From Anaerobacillus sp. (lineage in GTDB: Bacteria > Bacillota > Bacilli > Bacillales > Anaerobacillaceae): a stretch of DNA of 17,542 nucleotides. The translations under genes were made by a program, and so were the position numbers. The DNA lies in the NCBI GenBank assembly GCA_007118195.1, contig SKSA01000037.1:1-17542 (forward strand). Reading direction: 5' to 3'. The notes under the pieces were generated by a model. That model worked only from the letters and a program-made list of their open reading frames with translations, searched no databases and was not told the DNA's origin. Positions 1 through 8,106 of this stretch are shown in pieces; positions within the stretch are counted from its first letter, which is position 1, and each line of letters starts with the position of its first letter.

Positions 1-2
1 TA

Positions 3-941
3 ACAGAAAAAGTATATGATTTAGTTATGATTGGTGGAGGACCGGCTGGAGCATCAGCAGCAGTTTATGCTGCTAGAGCAAAGCTTAGTACGTTAGTGAT
101 TGATAAAGCTCCTAAAGCAGGCACATTGGCCTTAACTCATAAAATTGCTAATTATCCAGGGGTACGTGAGTCAGTGACTGGTCTTGAGTTGTTAACAAGA
201 ATGCAAGTTCAAGCAAAGGATTTTGGTGCCCGATTTGTTCGTTCTAACGTTATTTCCGTTGATTTTTCAAAAGACGTTAAAGAAATAATTATACCAGATG
301 GAACGATTCAGGCGAAAGCTGTTTTTATTGCAGTTGGAGCAAAAGCGCCATCAAGTAAAATTGTCGGTGAAGAAGAATTTTCGGGCCGGGGTGTAAGCTA
401 TTGCTCTACTTGTGACGCTGCTTTTTATGAAAATAAGACGGTTGTCGTTGTTGGTGATAACGAAGAAGCTGTCAATGAAGCTTCAACATTAGCTAAATTT
501 TGTAAGGAAGTTCGCTTATTAATTCCTTCAGGAACAACCCGTGGTGAAGCAGATTTATCAGTTTTAGATAAGCAAAGTAATATAACTATTTATAAAAAGT
601 TTAAAATTAAAGAGATAAAAGGTAAAGATAGTGTTGAGGAGGTTGTTGTTGTTGACGATAAACGTAATGAACAACCATGGGAAATTGATGGCGTATTCCT
701 TTATTTAGGTGGAATGAAACCAGGCACCGACTTTATTAAGGAGGCGGTTAACCGAGATGAGGAAGGCTACATTGTTGTAGACGATCGATTACGCACGAAC
801 GTGCCAGGGGTTTTTGCTGGTGGCGATGCGAGAAAAACACCGATTAAACAAGCGGTGATTTCTGCTGCAGACGGTGCTATCGCAGCGCTAGGCGCTGATC
901 AATATGTAAATAATCGTATTAAGTTAAAGTCACAATATTAA
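3..941 (+). CDS. Thioredoxin-reductase-like FAD flavoprotein, 5'-truncated by window edge
   Basis: The reading frame is open from base 3, so the gene starts upstream; the internal ATG at 27 would cut into the first beta strand. It has the FAD dinucleotide motif GGGPAG, a redox-active CSTC centre (near 398-415) and the C-terminal FAD motif VFAGGDARKTPIKQAV, which is the thioredoxin reductase TrxB layout and about the usual length (312 residues seen). Oddly, the NADPH half is degenerate. TrxB normally has GGGDSA and an HRR motif; here the corresponding stretches read VVVVGDNEEA and RLLIPSG. The flavin-side loop also differs (AGTLALTH in place of the usual GGQL-type loop). Families known to lose these motifs include ferredoxin-dependent flavin thioredoxin reductases (FFTR) and the 'deeply rooted' TrxR-like proteins. 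It probably reduces a thioredoxin-like partner, but the electron donor is uncertain. A terminator follows, so it is the last gene of its transcript. Confidence 0.85.
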   Translation, partial: TEKVYDLVMIGGGPAGASAAVYAARAKLSTLVIDKAPKAGTLALTHKIANYPGVRESVTGLELLTRMQVQAKDFGARFVRSNVISVDFSKDVKEIIIPDGTIQAKAVFIAVGAKAPSSKIVGEEEFSGRGVSYCSTCDAAFYENKTVVVVGDNEEAVNEASTLAKFCKEVRLLIPSGTTRGEADLSVLDKQSNITIYKKFKIKEIKGKDSVEEVVVVDDKRNEQPWEIDGVFLYLGGMKPGTDFIKEAVNRDEEGYIVVDDRLRTNVPGVFAGGDARKTPIKQAVISAADGAIAALGADQYVNNRIKLKSQY

Positions 942-1009
942 TGAAACAGAGGGGTTAGTACCAATAACATGATATTGGGAAGCGAAAACTCGTAATTACA
1001 ACTAATTAG

Positions 1010-1049
1010 GGTGTGCGATTAAGCTATTTAATTCGCACACCTTTTGTTA
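1010..1049 (+). terminator. Rho-independent terminator after the flavoprotein gene
   Basis: A perfect 9-bp stem, GGTGTGCGA (1010-1018) with TCGCACACC (1033-1041), is followed by TTTTGTT. It ends the transcript of the preceding flavoprotein gene. A smaller perfect hairpin, CCAATA/TATTGG (961-978), lies between the stop codon and the terminator. Confidence 0.85.
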
Positions 1050-1086
1050 TTGATAAACCCTATAGTAATAGGACATTACATTAAGG

Positions 1087-1092
1087 TATAAT
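1087..1092 (+). promoter_or_regulatory. Candidate -10 box for the HD-GYP gene
   Basis: A consensus TATAAT lies 47 bases before the HD-GYP start codon. The hexamer 17 bases upstream (AGTAAT) is a poor -35 match; the nearer-consensus TTGATA at 1050-1055 is 31 bases away and too far. It is a plausible but unproven SigA promoter. Confidence 0.35.
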
Positions 1093-1138
1093 GAAAAAAT
1101 ACATTTGTTAAATTAAAAAAATTTGGAGTGGGAATTTA

Positions 1139-2206
1139 ATGAAATATACTTCAATTGATCGTATTCAACAAGGGGAAAAGTTAGGGAAACACATTTTTGC
1201 AAGTGACGGACGCGTTCTTTTAAACGAAGGAGTTCCTTTAACGATTGGATTAATCTCTAAGCTTAGAAGAATGGGAGTTAACGCTGTTTATTTAAAAGAT
1301 GATCGACTTAGTGATGTGACAATTGAAGAAGTAGTCTCCGATAAAACAAAGCATGAAGCGATTGTTACTCTATCTGATGCATTTCAGTTTATTCAAAGTG
1401 GGAAAAACTTTGATACCCAGGAGGTTGGAAATACTGCTAGCAAACTAATAGATGAAATTTTACAAAATAAAGATGTTTTAGTTAATTTAACAGATATACG
1501 TACAAATGATAATGAATTATTTGTTCATTCCGTTAATGTTTGTATTATTTCTATAATCGTAGCTATACAATTAGGATTAGATCCAAAACGTATGCAGGAG
1601 CTAGCAATAGGAGCTCTTATGCATGATTTAGGTAAGATTTTACCTGATCGAAAAGAAGCAGAAACGACAAAAGTAAGTCTTGAAGATGATGAGTTTCTAG
1701 ATGACCATACGTGGAAAGGCTTTAATTATTTGCGGAAAGTAAAAGATGTTAGTACTTTATCGGCACATGTTGCCCTAACGCATCATGAGTATGTTGATGG
1801 AACAGGATTTCCGAGGAAATTAAAAGCAGACGAAATTCACTTTTTATCTAAAATTGTTGCTGTAGCTAATCATTATGATAATTTAATCTCCTCCTTAAAC
1901 GGTGGTTCGGGATTACGTCCACACGAGGCATGTGAACGTGTATTGGGCTTAACCAACATTTATTTTGACCATAATGTTGTTTGGAAGTTTTTACGTTCGA
2001 TTGCATTTTATCCTACTGGTAGTCAAGTGAAATTAACGACTGGTGAAACGGGTGTAGTTGTCGCTCAGCACCGCGGTTTACCTCAAAGGCCTATCGTTCG
2101 CACTTTCAAAATTGATCAGCATACTTATGGTGGCGATGATTTTGAGGTGAAGGAAGTGGACTTAGCGAAAGAAACAACTATATTTATTGAAAGTATAGTG
2201 ATGTAA
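1139..2206 (+). CDS. HD-GYP domain protein (putative c-di-GMP phosphodiesterase)
   Basis: HD-GYP proteins hydrolyse cyclic di-GMP, and sometimes related nucleotides, at a two- or three-metal site. This 355-residue protein has an N-terminal region of about 110 residues without a recognisable receiver domain, then the HD-GYP fold. Visible metal and catalytic residues are H130, the HD pair H162-D163 followed by LGK, H190, and the HHEYVDGTGFP block at 215-225, with K230 downstream. The GYP signature reads GFP, a conservative change also found in active-looking homologues. No membrane segment is evident, so it is probably cytosolic. The start ATG has GGAGTGGG seven bases upstream. It stands alone between two terminators. 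c-di-GMP hydrolysis is inferred from the family; the input signal is unknown. Confidence 0.85.
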   Translation: MKYTSIDRIQQGEKLGKHIFASDGRVLLNEGVPLTIGLISKLRRMGVNAVYLKDDRLSDVTIEEVVSDKTKHEAIVTLSDAFQFIQSGKNFDTQEVGNTASKLIDEILQNKDVLVNLTDIRTNDNELFVHSVNVCIISIIVAIQLGLDPKRMQELAIGALMHDLGKILPDRKEAETTKVSLEDDEFLDDHTWKGFNYLRKVKDVSTLSAHVALTHHEYVDGTGFPRKLKADEIHFLSKIVAVANHYDNLISSLNGGSGLRPHEACERVLGLTNIYFDHNVVWKFLRSIAFYPTGSQVKLTTGETGVVVAQHRGLPQRPIVRTFKIDQHTYGGDDFEVKEVDLAKETTIFIESIVM

Positions 2207-2269
2207 TTACTAAGTTACTTTTCACTTGTTAACTGTAGTTAAGCAAACAGTATACCCAAAGGGATCTTC

Positions 2270-2298
2270 AAGGAATGGCTATTTGTCATTCTTTTTTT
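2270..2298 (+). terminator. Rho-independent terminator after HD-GYP gene
   Basis: AAGGAATG (2270-2277) pairs with CATTCTTT (2287-2294) with one G-U pair; a further G-U and a C-G close the loop. The run of seven T ends at 2298. It lies 64 bases past the HD-GYP stop codon. Confidence 0.7.
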
Positions 2299-2326
2299 GT
2301 TGTCACGTGCTTTCCGTTTTCTTGTT

Positions 2327-2356
2327 ACATAATTCCCTATTTTTCCGGTCATAGTA
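2327..2356 (+). promoter_or_regulatory. Possible SigG (forespore) promoter of the ger operon
   Basis: ACATA (2327-2331), an 18-base spacer and CATAGTA (2350-2356) resemble the forespore sigma-G pattern (GHATR, 18 bases, CATNNTA), with the first -35 base off. GerA-family operons are known to be transcribed by sigma G, and this is the only promoter-like sequence seen between the upstream terminator and the GTG start at 2389. The match is by eye and short. Confidence 0.45.
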
Positions 2357-2388
2357 ATAGTAGGTAACTATAAGGTGGCATGTGAAAA

Positions 2389-3885
2389 GTGGGAAATAGA
2401 TGTGAGTTTTATAAAAATCTAAATGAAAATGTCGAATTCCTAAATCGGGTATTTTCGGCTCCTCTAAATACAGATTTTAAAGTAAGGTATGTTTACTTGA
2501 CATCAATAAAATGTGATGTCGCGATTTTTTATTTAAGTGGAATGGTTAATTTCGAAAGCTTAGAAACAACGATTATCCGACCGCTTATTGATAAAAAAGC
2601 TGTTTCTGGCAAAGATTCCTTGAGTGAAGTTGTGCAAAAGGAAGTATTAGTTAATAAAGATGTTCGAAAAATTGATTGTCTAGACGATGTGAAAATTGAG
2701 ATTTTGCGTGGGAATACAGTTATTATTCTTGACAAAGAAACTAGTGGGTTAAGTATTACGACAACCGGATTTGAGCATCGCGGGGTTGAAAAACCTCAAA
2801 GTGAAAATGTCTTGAAAGGTCCAATGGAAAGTTTTGTAGAATCGGGCTTTATTAATCGTTCTTTAATTCGTAAGCAAATCCATAATGAACACCTCATTAC
2901 AGAGTCATTAACTGTAGGCGTTAAGAAGTCAGCCGTCGTTTCGATGATGTATATAAATGGTATCGTTAGTCAAGAATTAGTCGAAAAAGTAAAAGAACGA
3001 ATAAATGAAATAAATGTCGATTGCCTGCAAGGAGTTTCTATTCTTGAGCAGCATATTGAGGAACGTCCATACTCTTTACTACCTAGCATTCTTTATACAG
3101 AAAGACCAGATCGTGCGGCAGCCTTTTTACAAGAAGGTCATATCGTTTTAATTATGGACAACTCTCCAGCTTGTTTAGTTGTTCCCGTAACGGTATGGTC
3201 TTTCTTTCATACGGCAGAAGACTATTATCAACGTTGGGCGTTCGGCAACTTTATTCGCTGTGTTCGTCTTTTGGCTATTTTTGTAGCGCTGCTTGTTCCT
3301 AGTTTGTATATTGCGATTACCAACTTTCATGTTGAAATGATTCCTGCAGATTTAGTCTTATCGATTGCTGCTACAAGAGAGCGTGTCCCTTTTCCATCTA
3401 TTGTAGAAGTCATCATTATGGAGATGGCTTTTGAATTATTAAGAGAAGCCGGAATTAGAATTCCATCGGCTATTGGTCCGACAATTGGCATTGTCGGAGC
3501 ATTGATTTTAGGACAAGCTGCGGTGGAAGCAAATATTATTAGTCCTATTTTAGTGATTGTCGTAGCGATTACCGGTTTAGCTTCTTTTGCAATCCCAGAT
3601 ATAAGCTTCAGTTTTTTCGTTCGTTTACTTCGCTTTATCTTTTTATTTTTTGGCGCTACGATGGGTTTGTTTGGCATTGCGGCTTGTTTAACAGTGCTAA
3701 TCGCTTATTGTTCAACAGCAAAATCGTTTGAAGTACCATTTTTTGCACCCATCTCACCTCACTATCGATCGTCAAAAGATACTATCATTCGGCCGCCTCT
3801 TTGGAAAATGTGGTTACGTCCGTTTTATGTTAGTCGGGAAAATATAAAGCGAAAAACACGACCAGAAGGGAATTCTTCGCAATGA
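2389..3885 (+). CDS. Spore germinant receptor A subunit (GerAA/GerKA/GerBA family)
   Basis: A subunits form, with B and C subunits, the nutrient receptor in the inner spore membrane that triggers germination. This 498-residue protein has the family's soluble N-terminal half, including GPMESFVESGF followed by NRSLIRKQI (about 144-164) and ERPDRAAAFL with EGHIVLIMDNSP (238-260). The membrane half starts near residue 290 and carries ERVPFPSIVEVIIMEMAFEL followed by REAGIRIP and the IVGALILGQAAVEANIISP segment, the best-conserved part of the family. The start is GTG at 2389: an in-frame stop lies at 2383, and AAGGTGG sits 10 bases upstream. Its stop overlaps the next start as ATGA. The germinant (amino acid, sugar or nucleoside) cannot be read from sequence, so no paralogue symbol is given. 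Confidence 0.93.
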   Translation: MGNRCEFYKNLNENVEFLNRVFSAPLNTDFKVRYVYLTSIKCDVAIFYLSGMVNFESLETTIIRPLIDKKAVSGKDSLSEVVQKEVLVNKDVRKIDCLDDVKIEILRGNTVIILDKETSGLSITTTGFEHRGVEKPQSENVLKGPMESFVESGFINRSLIRKQIHNEHLITESLTVGVKKSAVVSMMYINGIVSQELVEKVKERINEINVDCLQGVSILEQHIEERPYSLLPSILYTERPDRAAAFLQEGHIVLIMDNSPACLVVPVTVWSFFHTAEDYYQRWAFGNFIRCVRLLAIFVALLVPSLYIAITNFHVEMIPADLVLSIAATRERVPFPSIVEVIIMEMAFELLREAGIRIPSAIGPTIGIVGALILGQAAVEANIISPILVIVVAITGLASFAIPDISFSFFVRLLRFIFLFFGATMGLFGIAACLTVLIAYCSTAKSFEVPFFAPISPHYRSSKDTIIRPPLWKMWLRPFYVSRENIKRKTRPEGNSSQ

Positions 3886-4976
3886 TTAAGCCTACTGACG
3901 GAAAGATTGGGTCACGTGAGTTTTTTGGACTCGTTTTAATTTTAATATTAATTAAAACTACTGGCTCAACACCGATGTATTTGTTTAAATTAGGTCAAAA
4001 TGCAACTTGGATGATGCCGTTCTTTTTTTTGCTCGTCATCATTTTCCCTTTTTTCCTTCTGTATAAAGTTTTGAATGGTAATAAAGATAAGCATTTAATT
4101 GAAATTATTTATTCGTTACTCGGGAAATGGGCAGGGTTTCTATTAATATCATTTATTTTTTTATATTCTTTTTCCAGTCTTGTTTTAGCAAGTAGAAGTA
4201 CAGTTGATATTGTCGGAACGCTCTTCTATCCGATAACACCTAAAATAATGATTTATTTGTTTTTAATGTTAGCTAGCTTTTTCGTTGCAAAACGAGGTTT
4301 AGAGGCGATAGGTAGGACTACTTGGCTTTTCTATCCTGCATTAAATTTATTTTTATTGTTTGCGTTAGTTTTAGCGTTTCCGATTTTACATGTAGATTTT
4401 CTTTTTCCTATATTAGGACCGGGTTTACCGTCGTTAATCACGAGTAGCATTAAGCATAGTGCAACTTACGGTGAGCTATTTCTACTAGCTTTTTTATATC
4501 CTTTTATTCGCTCTAATAAAGATTTTCGTAACAGCTCATTTTTAGGCATTTTATTTGTTACCGTACAGTTTTCTGTGATTTTGGCCGTCTTTGTAATGGC
4601 ATTTGATTATCCTAGTATTAAGAACATTGCGTATCCATTCCAACAGTTAACGAGAATCATCGAAGTAAATGCAGTTTTGGCAAACTATGATAGCATCTTT
4701 TTAGCAGTATGGGTAGTGGCCTCTGTCATTCGATTTGCTATATTGCTATATATTACAACGCTAATCTTTGCTTATATGATTAGGCTAGAGGAATTTGAGC
4801 CGCTATTGTTACCATTCTCGGGTTTAATTGTCATGTTAGGTATTATTCCAGAAAATCCAATCGTCGTGATGAATTTTTTTAATACCGTTGTTATTGAGAG
4901 TGGTTGGATGATTATTAACTCTTTTCCAGTACTATTATGGGCTACATGGAAGTGGAAGGAGAGGGGCGCGTATTGA
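3882..4976 (+). CDS. Spore germinant receptor B subunit (GerAB family)
   Basis: This 364-residue, very hydrophobic protein has about ten predicted membrane spans and belongs to the GerAB branch of the APC amino-acid transporter superfamily. In B. subtilis the B subunit carries a germinant-binding site and can act as an ion-release channel. Family-typical features are the N-terminal KIGSREFFGLVLILILIKTT helix, an arginine/lysine-rich cytoplasmic loop (AKRGLEAIGRTTWLFYP, about residues 138-154) and an outer-leaflet PAL/GPGLPSL loop. The start ATG at 3882 overlaps the A-subunit stop by four bases, with GAAGGG upstream, and its stop TGA overlaps the TTG start of the C subunit. Such coupling suggests co-translation at fixed ratios. 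Confidence 0.92.
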   Translation: MIKPTDGKIGSREFFGLVLILILIKTTGSTPMYLFKLGQNATWMMPFFFLLVIIFPFFLLYKVLNGNKDKHLIEIIYSLLGKWAGFLLISFIFLYSFSSLVLASRSTVDIVGTLFYPITPKIMIYLFLMLASFFVAKRGLEAIGRTTWLFYPALNLFLLFALVLAFPILHVDFLFPILGPGLPSLITSSIKHSATYGELFLLAFLYPFIRSNKDFRNSSFLGILFVTVQFSVILAVFVMAFDYPSIKNIAYPFQQLTRIIEVNAVLANYDSIFLAVWVVASVIRFAILLYITTLIFAYMIRLEEFEPLLLPFSGLIVMLGIIPENPIVVMNFFNTVVIESGWMIINSFPVLLWATWKWKERGAY

Positions 4977-6193
4977 AAAAGTCGTTGCTCGTAATTCATA
5001 TTATTGTACTTGTATTCATGGCGGGCTGTTGGGACCGTAACGAATTAGATGAATTAGCTTATGTCATAGCGATTGGCATTGACGCTATTGAGGAAGATGG
5101 TTTTGTAGTTACATACCAAATTGCGAACCCTGAAGAAGCAGGGGAAGATGATGTAGCCTCCGAAATTATTTCTATTCATGCTCCAGACTTTCTTTCAGCA
5201 AGAGATTTGGTTGTTGCTTTCGTAACAAGGGAAGTAGTTTTTACGCACACGAAAGTACTAATCGTTAGTGAAGCATTTGCTCGTCGTGATGAATTTTTAA
5301 ATTTCATGAAACCGGCAATTCGTGAAAGACAATTAAGTAGAAAGATAAATCTCATTGTTTCAAAGGAGAGGGCTAGTGATTTTATTAGGAACAATAAACC
5401 AACCCTAGAAACGAGACCACATAAATTTTTCGAACTGATGACAGATCGTTGGGAAAATACTGGACTTGTTCCGGATTCAACTTTACATAGTTTGTTTCAT
5501 CGTATGGAAGAAGACAGCGGAGTTTTTTTAGCAACTTATAGTTCGACAGTACAAGTAGAGGGAGGCCGTGAGGGGAAAGAGGATGATCATATACCAGGTG
5601 AAGTTAACATTCAAGGTGGGAACCCAACGCAAACGATTGGGAGTGCTGTTATAAAAGAGGGTAAAATGATTGCCAGTTTAACAGGAGAAGAAACAAGGTT
5701 TTCATTGTTGCTCCGTCCCGAAAAGGGAATAGAGAAAATGATCGCTACTTATCCTGACCCCCTTGAAGAAAAGTATAGAATAACGGCTAGATTACTCGCT
5801 GAAGAAGGCTCGCAAGTTCATGTAAATACAAAAAATCGAGCACCTACGATTCATGTGAAAGTACCAGTGAAACTTGAAATTTTATCGATAGAAAGCAACA
5901 TAGATTACGTAGAAGATTTAGAAAAACAACATTTACTAAAAAATCATATAAAAACGCTAATTGAAGACAAATTGAATACATTTATTAAAAGAACACAAGA
6001 AGAGTTTCGGGCAGAGCCGTTTCGTTGGTCTTTACGAGCTAGGCGAACATTTTTAACGAATAAGCAGTTTGAAGAATATCGTTGGATGGACAACTACTCT
6101 TTTGCAGAAATTCATATTGAAGTAGATATTGAACTAAAGGAATTTGGAAAACAATTGGCTCCTACCGATATGAAACAAGTAAAGGGTGATTAG
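4973..6193 (+). CDS. Spore germinant receptor C subunit, lipoprotein (GerAC family)
   Basis: C subunits are lipoproteins on the outer face of the inner spore membrane. The likely start is TTG at 4973, inside a TTGA overlap with the B-subunit stop and eight bases after GGAAGGAGAGG. It gives 406 residues beginning with a Lys-Lys signal peptide and a lipobox, VFMAGC, with the lipidated cysteine at residue 19, followed directly by the family motif WDRNELDELAYVIAIGID. An upstream in-frame ATG at 4937 would add 12 charged residues before the signal peptide and has no ribosome binding site. The middle (GGNPTQTIGSAVIKEGKM) and C-terminal (IEDKLNTFIKRTQEEFRA) blocks are typical GerAC. The stop is followed immediately by a small membrane-protein gene. 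Confidence 0.92.
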   Translation: MKKSLLVIHIIVLVFMAGCWDRNELDELAYVIAIGIDAIEEDGFVVTYQIANPEEAGEDDVASEIISIHAPDFLSARDLVVAFVTREVVFTHTKVLIVSEAFARRDEFLNFMKPAIRERQLSRKINLIVSKERASDFIRNNKPTLETRPHKFFELMTDRWENTGLVPDSTLHSLFHRMEEDSGVFLATYSSTVQVEGGREGKEDDHIPGEVNIQGGNPTQTIGSAVIKEGKMIASLTGEETRFSLLLRPEKGIEKMIATYPDPLEEKYRITARLLAEEGSQVHVNTKNRAPTIHVKVPVKLEILSIESNIDYVEDLEKQHLLKNHIKTLIEDKLNTFIKRTQEEFRAEPFRWSLRARRTFLTNKQFEEYRWMDNYSFAEIHIEVDIELKEFGKQLAPTDMKQVKGD

Positions 6194-6352
6194 ATGGAAT
6201 GGGTATTAATCATTTTGGGAATGTACCTTTGTTATTACACAAGTGTTTACACGAAAATTGTTTTAGAAGAAAAAAAGATATTTGCCTCTTGTTTTCTTAT
6301 TGTCCTTGCTATTTGCCTTTTAGTGTTGCCTTTTTACATTGTTCTTTCGTAA
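6194..6352 (+). CDS. Small two-helix membrane protein, candidate germinant receptor D subunit
   Basis: This is a 52-residue frame whose ATG directly abuts the TAG stop of the GerAC gene, with AAAGGGTG five bases upstream. The protein starts MEWVLIILGMYLCYYTSVY, has a short charged middle (KIVLEEKKIF) and ends with a second hydrophobic stretch, CFLIVLAICLLVLPFYIVLS. That gives two membrane helices joined by a charged loop. Some ger operons encode small (about 60-80 residue) two-helix D subunits, for example GerKD of B. subtilis, which modulate receptor function. Size, topology, operon position and coupling fit, but no sequence signature allows certainty. The gene is short and easily missed; an overlapping longer frame on the same strand has poor composition and starts inside this gene. 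Confidence 0.65.
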   Translation: MEWVLIILGMYLCYYTSVYTKIVLEEKKIFASCFLIVLAICLLVLPFYIVLS

Positions 6353-6422
6353 ATTCGCTTGGCGACAGTCCAAGAAGCAAAAATATTAATATGGAATATA
6401 TACGTTTTTTAAAAAAAATAAA

Positions 6423-6447
6423 GTATATTTAAATAATAAAAATATAC
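6423..6447. repeat. AT-rich inverted repeat upstream of the ger terminator
   Basis: GTATATTT (6423-6430) and AAATATAC (6440-6447) form a perfect 8-bp dyad with a 9-base spacer in a very AT-rich stretch. No T-run follows it. A second small dyad, CTTGG/CCAAG (6358-6374), lies just after the small membrane-protein gene. Both sit in the 347-base gap before aceA. Function unknown. Confidence 0.4.
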
Positions 6448-6461
6448 CTTTAAATTGTAAG

Positions 6462-6495
6462 AAGCTGATTCTATAGCGAGAATCAGCTTTTATTC
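6462..6495 (+). terminator. Strong terminator of the ger operon
   Basis: A perfect 11-bp stem, AAGCTGATTCT (6462-6472) with AGAATCAGCTT (6479-6489) and a six-base loop, is followed by TTATTCTT. It lies 109 bases past the small D-like gene, so that gene falls inside the ger transcript. Confidence 0.85.
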
Positions 6496-6559
6496 TTATT
6501 AGAGAAACTTTTCGATAAAAATATCAGAAAAAATATTTAAAAAATTTTGAAAAAAAGCG

Positions 6560-6588
6560 TTGCAATATTACATGCGCTGTTATAGTAT
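6560..6588 (+). promoter_or_regulatory. SigA-type promoter of aceA
   Basis: TTGCAA (6560-6565), a 17-base spacer and TAGTAT (6583-6588) form a good vegetative promoter. It predicts a leader of about 105 bases before the aceA start. The leader contains a small dyad, CTGTA/TACAG (6607-6620, GTAA loop), and an unusual CTTTCTGTAGCG stretch. No clear catabolite-repression (cre) palindrome was found. The 6353-6559 part of the gap holds only the inverted repeats and terminator listed separately. Confidence 0.6.
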
Positions 6589-6699
6589 ACTAAGTATAAA
6601 TCAAAACTGTAGTAATACAGAGCGGGATGCATTGCTTTCTGTAGCGTAAGTGAAGAAACGATGTTATTTCAAAATTAAAAAATAGGGAGATGAAGGAAC

Positions 6700-7977
6700 A
6701 TGACAAATTTTCAAGAGGAAGTTAATAAGTTAGAGAATAGCTGGAAGACAAATAAAAGATGGGCGGGAATTACAAGGAATTATACGGCTGAACAGGTTGT
6801 TCGCCTGAGAGGGTCTGTGCAAATAGAACATTCGTTAGCCCGTAGAGGAGCAGAGCGCCTTTGGGAGCAACTTCATACTCTCGACTTTGTATCTGCTTTA
6901 GGTGCCTTAACTGGAAACCAAGCGATTCAACAAGCGAAAGCGGGTTTACAAGCTGTTTATTTGAGTGGTTGGCAAGTAGCGGCTGATGCGAACCTTGCTG
7001 GGCAAATGTATCCTGATCAAAGTTTATATCCAGCTAATAGTGTGCCAATGGTTGTAAAGCGTATTAATCAAGCATTACAACGGGCGGACCAAATTCAACA
7101 TATGGAGGGCAACGGTGATATTGATTATTTTCTACCAATTGTAGCTGATGCTGAAGCGGGGTTTGGTGGGCAACTAAATGTATTTGAACTTATGAAAGGG
7201 ATGATTGAAGCAGGGGCTGCTGGCGTTCATTTTGAAGATCAGTTAGCTTCTGAGAAAAAGTGTGGGCATCTTGGTGGAAAGGTATTGATCCCAACACAAA
7301 CGGCGGTCCGTAATTTAACAGCGGCAAGACTTGCAGCTGATGTATCCAATGTTCCAACCCTTATTATTGCAAGAACTGATGCTGATGCAGCGGATTTAAT
7401 CACTAGTGATGTAGACCCATACGATCATGAGTTTATAACTGGTGAAAGAACTCCAGAAGGATTCTTTCGAACAAAACCGGGAATTGATCAAGCAATTTCT
7501 CGTGGCCTTGCTTATGCGCCTTATGCCGATTTAGTGTGGTGTGAAACTTCAAAGCCAAGTTTAGAGGAAGCAAGAGCATTTGCAGAGGCTATTCATGCAA
7601 AGTTCCCAGGTAAAATGTTAGCCTACAATTGTTCACCGTCATTTAACTGGAAGGCAAATTTAGATGAAGATACGATTGAACGATATCAAGTGGAACTAAG
7701 TAACATGGGGTATAAATTCCAATTTGTAACTTTAGCTGGTTTCCATGCTTTAAATCATAGCATGTTTGAATTAGCGCATGCCTACAAGACTCGTGGTATG
7801 GGAGCTTACTCTGAACTTCAGCAAGCAGAATTTGCAAGTGAAGCTAAAGGGTATACAGCTACTCGTCATCAACGAGAAGTAGGAACTGGCTATTTTGATG
7901 AAGTTTCTCAAACGGTAGCTGGAGGAACATCTAGTACAACAGCTTTAAAAGGTTCAACTGAAGTAGCACAATTTTAA
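6700..7977 (+). CDS. aceA: Isocitrate lyase
   Basis: This enzyme cleaves isocitrate to glyoxylate and succinate, the first step of the glyoxylate shunt that permits growth on acetate or fatty acids. The 425-residue protein is the usual length of the bacterial short form. Visible family motifs are the N-terminal [15 protein letters not shown], the WQVAADAN segment, the [12 protein letters not shown] metal-binding loop, [20 protein letters not shown] with the catalytic KKCGH loop (about residues 187-191), RTDADAADL and the YNCSPSFNW substrate loop. The start ATG follows GGGAGATGAAGGA. It is a single-gene transcript between its own promoter and terminator. The shunt partner, malate synthase, is not adjacent and must lie elsewhere if the pathway is complete. 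Confidence 0.97.
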   Translation: MTNFQEEVNKLENSWKTNKRWAGITRNYTAEQVVRLRGSVQIEHSLARRGAERLWEQLHTLDFVSALGALTGNQAIQQAKAGLQAVYLSGWQVAADANLAGQMYPDQSLYPANSVPMVVKRINQALQRADQIQHMEGNGDIDYFLPIVADAEAGFGGQLNVFELMKGMIEAGAAGVHFEDQLASEKKCGHLGGKVLIPTQTAVRNLTAARLAADVSNVPTLIIARTDADAADLITSDVDPYDHEFITGERTPEGFFRTKPGIDQAISRGLAYAPYADLVWCETSKPSLEEARAFAEAIHAKFPGKMLAYNCSPSFNWKANLDEDTIERYQVELSNMGYKFQFVTLAGFHALNHSMFELAHAYKTRGMGAYSELQQAEFASEAKGYTATRHQREVGTGYFDEVSQTVAGGTSSTTALKGSTEVAQF

Positions 7978-8011
7978 ATTTTAGTCACCATTATCTATAC
8001 CTTCATTTATA

Positions 8012-8044
8012 CGCAGCGTCCTTCGCCAGACGCTGCGCTTTTTT
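8012..8044 (+). terminator. Rho-independent terminator of aceA
   Basis: A 9-bp GC-rich stem, CGCAGCGTC (8012-8020) with GACGCTGCG (8029-8037) and an 8-base loop, is followed by C and six T. It lies 35 bases past the aceA stop. Confidence 0.9.
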
Positions 8045-8106
8045 GTGCTTTTTTCACTCGTTAATCATTTTTCTTGTCACTGTTCCAACTTTTTGTTAGA
8101 GTAAAG

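Noticed and set aside
3327..3677. Long minus-strand frame inside the GerAA gene (and similar frames inside gerB, aceA, dapH, dapL, ykuU and the amidase)
   Set aside because: They are antisense shadows of well-supported genes, with no ribosome binding sites or family signatures.
4937..4972. Upstream ATG start for the GerAC subunit
   Set aside because: It would place 12 mostly charged residues before the signal peptide and has no ribosome binding site, whereas TTG 4973 has an excellent one and overlaps the GerAB stop.
6199..6432. A 77-codon frame beginning just after the GerAC gene
   Set aside because: It lies in a different frame over the 52-residue two-helix gene, has no ribosome binding site, and its translation is cysteine- and histidine-rich without a coherent hydrophobic pattern, ending in an AT-rich spacer.
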